Shown here piece by piece: positions 51,997 to 59,423 of a DNA stretch of 59,423 nt. The translations under genes and the position numbers were made by a program. The notes beneath the pieces are model-generated. The model had not been told where the DNA came from. It saw only the letters and a program-made list of their open reading frames with translations, and did not search any database. The DNA is from Bacillota bacterium. Lineage in GTDB: Bacteria; Bacillota; Sulfobacillia; JAJZYS01; JAJYTV01. The stretch lies in NCBI GenBank assembly GCA_021793645.1, contig JAJYSJ010000015.1, forward strand, positions 1 to 59,423, in the 5' to 3' direction. Within the stretch, counting starts at the first letter, position 1. Each line of letters opens with the position of its first letter.

Positions 51997-52872
51997 CTAT
52001 GCCGTCAGCCCGCTGGCAGGCTGGTTGCCGCGCACTCCGAGGAAGACGCCGAGCAAGATCAGTGCGCCGCCGCCAATCTGCAACATTGAAAGCCCCTGAC
52101 CCAGCCAGAGCCAGCCCATCGCCGCTCCAGCGACCGGCTGCACATAGAGAAACAAGCTCGCGTAGGAGACCTGCGCGCGCCGTACCGCAAAGAACCAAAG
52201 CGAGTAGGAGAGCAAAGTCGGTCCGATGCCGAGATAAGCGATCTCCAGCCAGTCGGCCGGCTGCACATGCGGTACGGTGCCACCGAAGACCAGCCAGGGC
52301 ATCAGCGTGATCGCAGCCGCAATGGTGCCGACGCCCGTCAGCCGGAACTCGCCGATCGCATGCGCGAGCGGCTTCCCGAGCACATTGCTGAAGCCGTAGG
52401 CAACGATTGCCAGCAACAGGAAGAGAATGCCCAGCAGGTGCGCATCGTGTCCCGGAAGCGGTGCTCCGGCGAGCAGCCACGTACCTACAGCCGCAACTGG
52501 AAATGCGATTGGCATCAAGCGGCTCAACTGCTCTTTGAGCAGGAGACGAGCGACGAGCGCAGTCGCAATCGGCTCAAGTGCAATCGAGAGTGCTGCGAGG
52601 GTGGCGCCAGCGAAGCTGATTCCGAGCAATTGGAGGCCGAACGCAACGCTGAAGTTCAGTACCCCGAGCCCGGCAGCCTGCCAGAGCAGCCGCCCTCGCG
52701 GCAGTCCGGCCCGCACGATGAACGGGAGCACCACAATACCGGCGATTGCGAAGCGCAGGGCGGCTAACCGCCCTGCGCCGATCGATAGTGCCAACTGCGA
52801 TACAGGATAGGTCGTGGCCCACACAAGGTTGGCCAGCGCGAGGGCGATGCCGGCCTGGGTTCGCGGAGGCAT
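51997..52872 (-). CDS. EamA/DMT-family transporter
   Basis: 291 aa, ten membrane spans in two EamA repeats (second begins near residue 150). Distinct from the transporter at 28728. ATG shares a base with the rnj stop (TGATG), so it is co-translated with rnj. It is a guest in an otherwise conserved gene block (rnj-tepA are normally adjacent). Substrate unknown; export of a lysine- or diaminopimelate-pathway product is possible by context only. Confidence 0.88.
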   Translation of the reverse strand: MPPRTQAGIALALANLVWATTYPVSQLALSIGAGRLAALRFAIAGIVVLPFIVRAGLPRGRLLWQAAGLGVLNFSVAFGLQLLGISFAGATLAALSIALEPIATALVARLLLKEQLSRLMPIAFPVAAVGTWLLAGAPLPGHDAHLLGILFLLLAIVAYGFSNVLGKPLAHAIGEFRLTGVGTIAAAITLMPWLVFGGTVPHVQPADWLEIAYLGIGPTLLSYSLWFFAVRRAQVSYASLFLYVQPVAGAAMGWLWLGQGLSMLQIGGGALILLGVFLGVRGNQPASGLTA

Positions 52873-54575
52873 CAGATCTCCATTACGATCGGCAGAACCA
52901 TGGGACGACGACGGGTGCGCTCGAAGACGAATCGGCCGACCGTATCCCGTACGAGCGACTTGATCGCCGACCAGTCGCCGAGGCGGCGACTGTCCGCGTT
53001 CGCCAGCGCATCACGGATCTTCTGCTTGGCGTCCTCGATCAACTGGTCAGACTCTCGCACGTACACAAAGCCGCGCGATACGATGTCGGGGCCTGAGATC
53101 AGGAGCTGCGAGTCGCGGTCGATCGCCACGACGACGACGATTACGCCGTCCTCGGCCAAGAGCTTGCGATCCCGAAGGACGATGTTCCCGACGTCGCCGA
53201 CGCCGAGGCCGTCCACCAGCACCATGCCCGAATTTACCTTGCCGACCAGCGCCGCAGTACCTTCGGTGAACTCAAACACGGTGCCGTTCTCGCCGATCAG
53301 GATGTTCGACTTCGGCACGCCAAGGCTCTCGGCAAGCCGAGAGTTGTGCATGAGGTGACGGTACTCCCCGTGCACTGGCACGAAAAAGCGCGGCTGGGTC
53401 AGGTTGATCATCAGCTTGATCTCTTCCTGGCTGGCGTGGCCGGAGACGTGGACGCCCATGTTGGTCGAGTAGACGACCTCGGCGCCGCGCCGGTAGAGGT
53501 TGTTGATCGTGCGGGAGACGGACTTCTCGTTGCCCGGAACCGGCGTCGCAGCGATGATCACCGTATCGCCTGGCAGAATCTCGACCTTCTTGTGCTCCGA
53601 TGCAGCCATGCGCGAAAGCGCAGCCATCGGCTCGCCCTGGGAGCCCGTCGTCATAATGACGATCTGGTTCGCAGGAAAGCGGTTGAGATCGTCGATTTCG
53701 ATGAGGGTGCCCTCGTCCACCTTGAGGTAGCCGAGTTCCAGGGAGATGCGGACGACGTTCTCCATGCTTCGCCCGACGACTGCTACCTTGCGGCCGAGCT
53801 TGTGCGCAGCGTTCATGACCTGCTGGATGCGGTGCACGTTGCTCGCGAACGAAGCGACCAGCACGCGCTGCTTCGCGCCGCCGATCACTTCCTCGAGCAC
53901 CCGGCCGACCTGCCGCTCCGATCCGGTATATCCGGGGCGCTCCGCGTTCGTGGAGTCTGAGAAGAGCGCCAAGACACCCTTTTGGCCAAGTTCGGCGAGG
54001 CGGTGGAAGTCCGCAACCTCGCCGTCGACCGGCGTCTGATCGAACTTGAAGTCGCCGGTGTGGACGATCGTGCCCACCGGTGTGTGGATAGCGAAGCCCA
54101 CGGCGTCCGGGATCGAGTGGTTCACCCGGAAAGGTTCGACGTAGAACGGCCCCTGGCGGATCGTGTCCCCGGGGCGAATCTCGCGCGAGTTCTCGTGGGC
54201 GACCAGTCCGTGCTCTTCCAGCTTGCCGCGGATCAGCCCGAAGGTCAGCTTGGTGGCGAAGATTGGCACCTGCAGCTGGCGCAGGATGTATGGCAGACCA
54301 CCGATGTGGTCTTCGTGTCCGTGCGTCAGGAAGATACCGCGTACCTGTTCGCGGTGCTCCAGGAGATAGGAGATATCGGGAATCACGAGGTCGACGCCGA
54401 ACATCTCGTCCTCGGGGAACGCGAGGCCGCTGTCGATGACGATGATTTCTCCATCGTACTCGTAGGCTGTCATGTTCTTGCCGATTTCACCAAGTCCACC
54501 CAGCGGAATGACGTGCAACTTACCTTTTTCGGCGACGTGCGCCTGCTTCGGGGCACGTCTAGCCGGCCCTGTCAA
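52872..54575 (-). CDS. rnjB: Ribonuclease J
   Basis: 567 aa, beta-CASP metallo-beta-lactamase endo-/5'-exoribonuclease of RNA processing and decay. Zinc motif THGHEDHIGGLPY; VHTGDFKFDQTP; beta-CASP region with SDSTNAERPGYTGSE and GSQGEPMAAL; C-terminal domain ending in RPMVLPIVMEI. TTG start at 54575 chosen because GGAGGGACC precedes it; the open frame continues upstream without a family match. Named after the copy in this locus of B. subtilis (rnjB); RNase J1 versus J2 type cannot be fixed here. Confidence 0.93.
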   Translation of the reverse strand: MTGPARRAPKQAHVAEKGKLHVIPLGGLGEIGKNMTAYEYDGEIIVIDSGLAFPEDEMFGVDLVIPDISYLLEHREQVRGIFLTHGHEDHIGGLPYILRQLQVPIFATKLTFGLIRGKLEEHGLVAHENSREIRPGDTIRQGPFYVEPFRVNHSIPDAVGFAIHTPVGTIVHTGDFKFDQTPVDGEVADFHRLAELGQKGVLALFSDSTNAERPGYTGSERQVGRVLEEVIGGAKQRVLVASFASNVHRIQQVMNAAHKLGRKVAVVGRSMENVVRISLELGYLKVDEGTLIEIDDLNRFPANQIVIMTTGSQGEPMAALSRMAASEHKKVEILPGDTVIIAATPVPGNEKSVSRTINNLYRRGAEVVYSTNMGVHVSGHASQEEIKLMINLTQPRFFVPVHGEYRHLMHNSRLAESLGVPKSNILIGENGTVFEFTEGTAALVGKVNSGMVLVDGLGVGDVGNIVLRDRKLLAEDGVIVVVVAIDRDSQLLISGPDIVSRGFVYVRESDQLIEDAKQKIRDALANADSRRLGDWSAIKSLVRDTVGRFVFERTRRRPMVLPIVMEI

Positions 54576-54762
54576 ACGATTGGTCCCTCCTCTGTGCGCA
54601 GGCCCCGTTGGCACGCACACGACAACGCGGGCGAGCGCGCCGAAGGCAAACAAGGGCGGGCATAGCCGCCCCGTCCCCTGTAGCAGTTGCCCGCCGTCCC
54701 GGCAGCCGCCGCGGGGACCCATTTGCCTTTCGGCGCAGGTCCGTACACTAGATCTGACTTTG

Positions 54763-54791
54763 AGTATACGCAAGCCGTAGCGCAAAGGCAA
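54763..54791 (-). promoter_or_regulatory. Sigma-A-type promoter for rnj
   Basis: On the minus strand: -35 TTGCCT (54786-54791), 17-bp spacer, -10 TATACT (54763-54768). About 190 bp upstream of the rnj start and directly next to the hairpin after dapA, so rnj likely has its own constitutive promoter within the block. Confidence 0.55.
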
Positions 54792-54817
54792 GCGCGGCCG
54801 GGTTGCCCCGGCCGCGC
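54792..54817 (-). terminator. Hairpin after dapA
   Basis: Perfect 11-bp stem GCGCGGCCGGG / CCCGGCCGCGC with a TTGC loop, 4 bp beyond the dapA stop. On the minus strand it is followed by TTGCCTTT, a weak T-tract that doubles as the -35 of the next promoter. Confidence 0.7.
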
Positions 54818-54821
54818 CCTG

Positions 54822-55703
54822 CTACATGAGACCCTGCGCCCGCAAAAGGTGCTGCAAGAACTCCTCTTCCGCTGCGCTTGGCGGCGCGAGCGGCCCTCGT
54901 ACTCCGCCGATGTCCCGCCCGCACAAGCGCATCGCCCACTTCAGCGGGACCGGATTCGACGTGACGAAAAGACCGGTGAACAGTGGGAGAAGCCGCAGGT
55001 GGATCTCTTGCGCCAGGTGCACATGGCCCGTGACGAAGGCTTCAATCATGCGGCGGATCTCAGGGCCAACGAGGTGCGATGCGACGGAGACAACACCGTC
55101 CGCTCCGACCGAGAGCAGCGGCAGCGTCAGCTTGTCGTCCCCCGACAGCACCGAAAGGTCGCCTTCGCGACCGCGCAGGATCTCGGCGGCCTGCTCGAGG
55201 TTGCCGGACGCCTCCTTGACGGCTACGACATTGGGACAGTCTCTGGCGATGCGCAGCACAGTGTCCGCGGCGAGGTTCTGGCTGGTGCGCGACGGCACGT
55301 TGTAGAGCATCACCGGCAGGCGCGTCGCCTCAGCGATCGCACGAAAGTGCCTGTAGAGTCCCTCCTGGGACGGCTTGTTGTAGTACGGAACGACGAGCAT
55401 CACGCCATGCACGCCAGTGCGCTCCGCAGCCTGGGTCAGTTGGATGGAAGCGTTCGTATCGTAGTTCCCCGTGTTCGCCCAGACGGTGGCGCGATCTCCC
55501 ACGGCATCGGCGACCGCCTCGAACAGGCTGATCTTCTCCTCCGTCCCCAGCGTTGGCGATTCACCGGTCGTACCGGCGACGACGATTCCGTCCGAACCAT
55601 CGTCCACGAGCCGCTGGGCAAGGCTGCGCGACTTCGCTAGGTCAAGTTCAAGCTCCGCGGTGAATGGCGTGGCCATGGCTGTCATCAGTCGTCCGACCGG
55701 CAT
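54822..55703 (-). CDS. dapA: 4-hydroxy-tetrahydrodipicolinate synthase
   Basis: 293 aa TIM barrel, first step of the lysine/dipicolinate branch (pyruvate plus aspartate semialdehyde). Seen: GTTGESPTLGTEEK, catalytic tyrosine in PVMLYNVPSRT and Schiff-base lysine in VVAVKEASGNLEQ. In this locus it supplies the precursor for spore dipicolinic acid. ATG at 55703 with AAAGGGGG upstream. Confidence 0.96.
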   Translation of the reverse strand: MPVGRLMTAMATPFTAELELDLAKSRSLAQRLVDDGSDGIVVAGTTGESPTLGTEEKISLFEAVADAVGDRATVWANTGNYDTNASIQLTQAAERTGVHGVMLVVPYYNKPSQEGLYRHFRAIAEATRLPVMLYNVPSRTSQNLAADTVLRIARDCPNVVAVKEASGNLEQAAEILRGREGDLSVLSGDDKLTLPLLSVGADGVVSVASHLVGPEIRRMIEAFVTGHVHLAQEIHLRLLPLFTGLFVTSNPVPLKWAMRLCGRDIGGVRGPLAPPSAAEEEFLQHLLRAQGLM

Positions 55704-55747
55704 GCGGCTACCCCCTTTGCACACAGCGCGGGTCAAGGGTCAGATGA

Positions 55748-56977
55748 TCACGATAGATGGAACTGGCGGTGCAGAGCCCGCACGGCATCCGCGCGACTGG
55801 CCTCCGGTACGAGGCAGGCGATCGAGGAGTGGGAGTCGGACGTGGAAAGGATCTCCACGCCGGCGCCTACCAGGCCTGCGGTCAAGGTCGCCATGACTCC
55901 GGGCAGGCCCGCGATCGCCGACCCGACGATCGCAACCTTGGCGACATCGTCGCGCAGCGTGTGGGAGAGTTGAAGCGCCTGCAGCGCGGCTCCCGCCGCC
56001 TGCAGTTTGGCACGGTCTACGATGAAGCCTACGCGGCCTGGCGAGACCGAGATCATGTCAGCGGAAATTCCCTGCTCCGCCAGCATTTTGAAGATGCTCG
56101 CCTCGACTGCCGCACGGTCCGCCCCCTGCGGTGTCTCCACGACCACCTCTCCGATATCCGCACGGTCCGTCACGCCGACAACCGACCGCTCCGGCCGTCT
56201 GGACTGCCACAGGTCCACGAGGCGCAGACCGCCGATCAGGGTCCCCTCATCGTCAGCAAACGTCGAGCGGACACGGAGCGGAACGCGCGCCTGGCGGGCG
56301 ATTTCCACAGCGCGCGGATGCACGACCTTCGCTCCCGCCTCCGCCAGTTGGAAGAGTTCGTCATAGTCCAGTTCGGTGATCGTTCGGGCCTCCGGCACGA
56401 CGCGGGGATCAGCCGTCTTGACGCCGTCCACGTCTGTAAAGATGTCGACGAACTGGGCACCCAGTGCGGCCCCGATGGCGGCCGCAGACGTGTCGGATCC
56501 GCCTCGGCCCAAGGTGGCGAGTTCACCATTGGGCGTGCGGCCCTGAAAGCCTGCGACGACCGGAACGAGCCCCTCGCCGATCATCGAAAGCAACGGGTCC
56601 GGGTCCACGTTGAGAATCTTCGCGTCACCGTGTGTGCCGTCCGTCTCGATGCCGGCCTGCGGTCCAGTGAGTGCCCGCGCCGCGATTCCCAGCTTGCGCA
56701 GGTGTGCCGCCATCATGACGGCTGAGATGATCTCGCCGCAGGCGATCAGCAGGTCGCTCTCACGGGCCGGCACGCTGCCGCCTTCCTCCCCGATCAGGCG
56801 CAGGAGCGTGTCCGTGGCGTAGGCGTCGCCCAGGCGTCCAGGGGCGGAAACGACCACGACCGGCCGCATGCCCTCGCTCAGACTGCGGTGCACGATCTCC
56901 GCCACACGCCCCCGACGCTCGCGATCGGCGACCGAGGTGCCTCCGAACTTCTGTACGATTACTCCTGAGCCTTCCAT
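55748..56977 (-). CDS. dapG: Aspartokinase (DapG type)
   Basis: 409 aa. Kinase domain with VQKFGGTSVAD at residue 7, GRGGSDTSAAAIGAALGA and FTDVDGVKTADPRVVP; two C-terminal ACT domains (about 265-405, the second with IVGSAIAGLPGVMATL). Length, order after asd and single-polypeptide form match DapG, the aspartokinase I of B. subtilis, which is inhibited by meso-diaminopimelate. ATG at 56977 overlaps the end of asd by 19 bp; GGAGGTCAT precedes it. Confidence 0.94.
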   Translation of the reverse strand: MEGSGVIVQKFGGTSVADRERRGRVAEIVHRSLSEGMRPVVVVSAPGRLGDAYATDTLLRLIGEEGGSVPARESDLLIACGEIISAVMMAAHLRKLGIAARALTGPQAGIETDGTHGDAKILNVDPDPLLSMIGEGLVPVVAGFQGRTPNGELATLGRGGSDTSAAAIGAALGAQFVDIFTDVDGVKTADPRVVPEARTITELDYDELFQLAEAGAKVVHPRAVEIARQARVPLRVRSTFADDEGTLIGGLRLVDLWQSRRPERSVVGVTDRADIGEVVVETPQGADRAAVEASIFKMLAEQGISADMISVSPGRVGFIVDRAKLQAAGAALQALQLSHTLRDDVAKVAIVGSAIAGLPGVMATLTAGLVGAGVEILSTSDSHSSIACLVPEASRADAVRALHRQFHLS

Positions 56978-57975
56978 ATGACCTCCGCGATCTGGACGGC
57001 GTTCGTCGCCGCCCCCTTGCGCAAGTTGTCGGCGACGACAAAAAGGTGCAGTGTGTCCGCGCGGTCCGGGTCCTGGCGCACGCGGCCGACCAGTACGTCG
57101 TCGATGCCCTCCGCCATCCGTGCGGTCGGGTAAACCTGCTGCGCCGGGTCGTCGAGCACCTTCACGCCCGGCTGCGCCGAGAGCAGGCTGCGGGCTTCTG
57201 CAGCGTCCATCGGGCGGCGCAGCTCGACCGTCACGGCTTCGGAATGTCCGATCCGCACCGGCACGCGCACCGCCGTTGCGGCGAGCGGCAAATCGGGGCG
57301 AGAGAAGATCTTGCGCGTCTCCAGGCGGAGCTTCTGCTCCTCCTTGGTGAAGCCATCCGGCATAAAGGCGTCGCACTGTGCAAGCACGTTCATGTGGATT
57401 GGCTGGGCGTAGGACTGCGGGGTGATCTCCTCGCCGATGGCGTATGCGCGAGCTTCGGCCTCCAGGCCTTCCAGCGCCTCGCGCCCGCTGCCGGATACGG
57501 ACTGGTAGGTACTGACGATGACGCGGGCGATGCCTGCTGCCCGCTCAAGCGGTGCGAGCGCCATGACGAGTTGAATGGTCGAGCAGTTGGGGCTTGCGAT
57601 GACCCGCGTTTCGGGTCCGATCGCGTGGGGGTTCACCTCAGGGACGACGAGCGGCACATCTTCTTGCATCCGGAAGTGGCTCGACTTGTCGATCGCGACA
57701 GAGCCGGCGGCCGCCGCGACCGGAGCGAATTTCGCCGACACGTCGTTGGGCGTCGCAAAGAAGGCGAAGTCCATGCCGCCGAACACATCCTCGGTAAGCG
57801 CTTCGACCGGGCGCACTGCGCCGAGCACAGTGAGCTGCTGTCCAGCCGAGCGGCCGCTGGCGACGAGACGAACCTTGCCTACGCTGAACCGGTCTCGATG
57901 GTCTTCCAATACGCGCGCGATCTGCAGGCCAACGAGGCCGGGCGCGCCGACGATCACGACATTGGCCTTCCGCAT
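56959..57975 (-). CDS. asd: Aspartate-semialdehyde dehydrogenase
   Basis: 338 aa. The N-terminal NADP fold reads VVIVGAPGLVG (usually GATGAVG), catalytic cysteine in SPNCSTIQLVMAL, substrate motif near VRVPVRIGHSEAV. Converts aspartyl phosphate to the semialdehyde used by DapA. ATG at 57975 preceded by GGAGGG; 18 bp after the stop of the dpaB fragment, so it lies in the original dpaAB-asd-dapG-dapA operon. Confidence 0.95.
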   Translation of the reverse strand: MRKANVVIVGAPGLVGLQIARVLEDHRDRFSVGKVRLVASGRSAGQQLTVLGAVRPVEALTEDVFGGMDFAFFATPNDVSAKFAPVAAAAGSVAIDKSSHFRMQEDVPLVVPEVNPHAIGPETRVIASPNCSTIQLVMALAPLERAAGIARVIVSTYQSVSGSGREALEGLEAEARAYAIGEEITPQSYAQPIHMNVLAQCDAFMPDGFTKEEQKLRLETRKIFSRPDLPLAATAVRVPVRIGHSEAVTVELRRPMDAAEARSLLSAQPGVKVLDDPAQQVYPTARMAEGIDDVLVGRVRQDPDRADTLHLFVVADNLRKGAATNAVQIAEVIWKAQE

Positions 57976-57993
57976 CGTGCACCCTCCGTATCG

Positions 57994-58110
57994 CTAACGT
58001 CCGATCAGCAATGGCTGGACCTGCCGACCCTCCAGAGATGCCACAACGGCGTCCGGTAGGCGGCTTAGATCAGCGGCGACCGAGTTCGGCTTGGTCGAGG
58101 GATTATCCTG
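57994..58110 (-). pseudogene. dpaB: 3' fragment of dipicolinate synthase subunit B (dpaB/spoVFB), separated from its 5' part
   Basis: Too short to stand out as a gene. The minus-strand frame starting at 58110 reads QDNPSTKPNSVAADLSRLP, then DAVVASLEGRQVQPLLIGR and a TAG stop at 57994-57996. This matches the C-terminus of DpaB, whose family motif is FGQDNPxxKPNSxVA and which ends with ALxGKQxQP. There is no start codon, and the frame upstream runs into the recombinase gene. Location just before asd is where dpaB ends in Bacilli. Interrupted rather than decayed: all 38 codons look intact, so it is likely restored by excision. Confidence 0.88.
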
Positions 58111-58112
58111 CT
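58103..58112. other. Predicted recombination junction (attachment site) in dpaB
   Basis: Minus-strand sequence around GAGCAGGATAATCC. The DpaB codons CAG GAT AAT begin at 58110, while the recombinase frame uses the same bases as GCA GGA TAA, its stop. Upstream of 58110 the frame encodes GLE instead of the expected PFG, so the join lies at or within a few bases of 58110. The exact crossover dinucleotide cannot be set without the other end. Confidence 0.6.
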
Positions 58113-59423
58113 CTAACCCGGTGATGCGCAAACTTCTTGGAACCCGTGTCTGGCCCGGCAACTGGAAACTTGGCCGTCACTGTCACCCGTCCGTCCGAAT
58201 CCACTTCTATCCGCTCGACAAGGCCTCTGAGCGCTGCTTGCTGCTCGGAGAACGGCATGGACTCAAACTCGGCTGCGACAGTGAACGTCTCAGCGATCAG
58301 GTCCATACTGATCGCGTCCGACTTGGTGAGCCGAAGTCTTGCCTCCACGTCCCGAATCTCCCCCTCAAGCGCAGCGATGCTCGTCTCCAGTCTCCGCTTC
58401 TCTGTGTTCAGTCGACTGCGATCCCAATCACCAGACAAGAACAGTTGCAGTAATCGCTCCTGCTTCCGCTTGAGAGACCCAAGCTGTTCAGAGAGCTCGC
58501 TGCGCTTCGTCTCGAGTTGCTTGGCGATCTTCCGGTCGCCTGCCTGCCTAATGAGTTGCCGGCGTGCCGTTGGAGACGTTGCGATCCTGACGAGTTGCTC
58601 ACGGACGTGCGCGTCAATGGTTTCCGTCCGATGCGCTGCTCGGCATTGAGATCCGTCGGGCAGCGAGGCGTTGCGGTGCCCTCGAACATGTCTGTAGTAG
58701 TGATACCGATGGATCGTAGCCGCGCCGCGTTTCACGGCGGTCGTCGGGGATAAGAGATGCCCGCAGGCGCTGCAGTAGACGATTCCCGCCGCCAGGCCGA
58801 CTGTACTCTCTAGTCTGGATTTCTTGTTCTGAGTGCTTCTGGCGTTGAGAACGCGGTTACAAGCCTCCCACAAATCCCGCCCGACGATCGGTTCGTGTGC
58901 AGCGTCAACTCTGATTTGCTCGCCGCCAACCTCCGTAACGATATCGCCTGCATACACGGGGTTCCGGAGCACGTGGACGATGAAGCCTCCGTCGACGTAC
59001 TTGTTTGGAATGCGGTCACTCGTCACCACGGCAATACGTCGGCTGCCCATTTTACCCTGAGCAAAGAGATTGAAAATCTCCCGCACTAGTGGCGCCTCCG
59101 CCGAATGGGGTTCAAGATGTTGGGTGTCTGGGTTTCGTCTGTAACCGAAAGGAAGCCGACCCAACCACTCTCCCCGTTTGGCCGCTGCAGCGCGTCCTCT
59201 GACCATCTGCCGCACGACCGTCTTTCGGCGACGCCGGTCAATGATCGCCATGATGTCGGCGGTGAACTCGTCGTCCTCGTTGCCGAAATCCACCTCGCCC
59301 GATAATGTGTATAGCTTGATTGAGTAGTCCCTGAACGTCTGCTTGAGAATCGCCCACGGAATCTCGTCCAAGCGGCTCAATCGGTCTTGCTCGGTGACAA
59401 GGACAGCTTCGGCCTCGCCGTCC
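58103..59423 (-). CDS. Large serine recombinase (5' end beyond window)
   Basis: 440 codons visible. The reading frame enters from the window edge with AVLVTEQDRLSRLD, the conserved DRLSR helix of the resolvase catalytic domain; the catalytic serine lies outside. Next come a recombinase domain (GRLPFGYRRNPD to VYAGDIVTEVGG), a zinc-ribbon with CSACGHLL and a later SQC, a coiled coil (KIAKQLETKRSELSEQLGSL and on) and a C-terminal domain. The stop TAA is made by the first codons of the dpaB fragment. Base composition is less G+C-rich than the neighbours. Probably the excisionase-type recombinase of an element inserted in dpaB. Confidence 0.92.
   Translation of the reverse strand, partial: DGEAEAVLVTEQDRLSRLDEIPWAILKQTFRDYSIKLYTLSGEVDFGNEDDEFTADIMAIIDRRRRKTVVRQMVRGRAAAAKRGEWLGRLPFGYRRNPDTQHLEPHSAEAPLVREIFNLFAQGKMGSRRIAVVTSDRIPNKYVDGGFIVHVLRNPVYAGDIVTEVGGEQIRVDAAHEPIVGRDLWEACNRVLNARSTQNKKSRLESTVGLAAGIVYCSACGHLLSPTTAVKRGAATIHRYHYYRHVRGHRNASLPDGSQCRAAHRTETIDAHVREQLVRIATSPTARRQLIRQAGDRKIAKQLETKRSELSEQLGSLKRKQERLLQLFLSGDWDRSRLNTEKRRLETSIAALEGEIRDVEARLRLTKSDAISMDLIAETFTVAAEFESMPFSEQQAALRGLVERIEVDSDGRVTVTAKFPVAGPDTGSKKFAHHRVRAG

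Noticed and set aside
58103-59423. Recombinase as part of an ordinary prophage insertion
   Set aside because: Cannot be excluded, but insertion inside dpaB at a coding junction with an intact 3' fragment fits a sporulation intervening element better; phage genes, if any, lie outside the window.

Overview
The window reads as chromosomal DNA of a high-G+C, endospore-forming member of the Bacillota, probably within or near the Bacilli (Alicyclobacillaceae/Kyrpidia-like is a guess from gene order, not a determination). Evidence: the block asd-dapG-dapA-rnj-tepA-ylzJ is the classic Bacilli arrangement that sits between the dipicolinate synthase genes and spoIIIE; AddAB replaces RecBCD; ribosome binding sites are strong GGAGG types; and TTG and GTG starts are very frequent.

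Layout. (1) 1-14459: a respiratory complex I operon (nuoABCDEFGHJKLMN, minus strand) that lacks nuoI and has a perfect 11-bp hairpin at the place where nuoI would be. It is bracketed by two near-identical 76-bp right ends of an IS200/IS605-type element; the copy at 14 kb carries a broken tnpA. (2) 14536-23330: one long minus-strand catabolic run: phenylacetyl-CoA epoxidase genes paaABCD (no paaE), a hotdog thioesterase, a CoxG-like protein, a lone molybdenum hydroxylase large subunit, a HAD phosphatase and a lutBAC-like lactate-oxidation set. A class II aldolase and a zinc alcohol dehydrogenase diverge from it. (3) 25850-32094: peptidases PepF (M3) and carboxypeptidase Taq (M32), and a threonine-dehydratase/EamA/CBS-ACT operon. 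(4) 32234-38657: AddAB recombination nuclease. (5) 38722-44885: ilvE, upp, two APC permeases, a VanW-domain protein and a membrane-anchored universal stress protein. (6) 45100-50855: an asparagine synthetase fused to an F420-0:glutamate-ligase-like domain, an MBL-fold hydrolase and an S9 peptidase. (7) 51074-57975: the ylzJ/tepA/eamA/rnj/dapA/dapG/asd block. (8) 57994-59423: the 3' end of the sporulation gene dpaB (spoVFB), cut off from its 5' part by an element whose large serine recombinase abuts it.

The most striking feature is this last one. Immediately upstream of asd lies an orphan 38-codon reading frame that is the C-terminus of dipicolinate synthase subunit B. The serine recombinase, in the same orientation, ends with a stop codon formed inside the first bases of that fragment. 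This is the architecture of a sporulation-gene intervening element (as in sigK-skin or spoVFB-vfbin), predicted to excise in the mother cell to restore dpaB. The other end lies outside the window, so excision cannot be confirmed here.

Other notable points are a probable one-base slip at the 3' end of tepA that runs the protein 131 bp into ylzJ, an AddB without a recognisable Walker A, an MBL protein with Asp replacing the second motif His, and incomplete gene sets for the epoxidase and the molybdenum hydroxylase.
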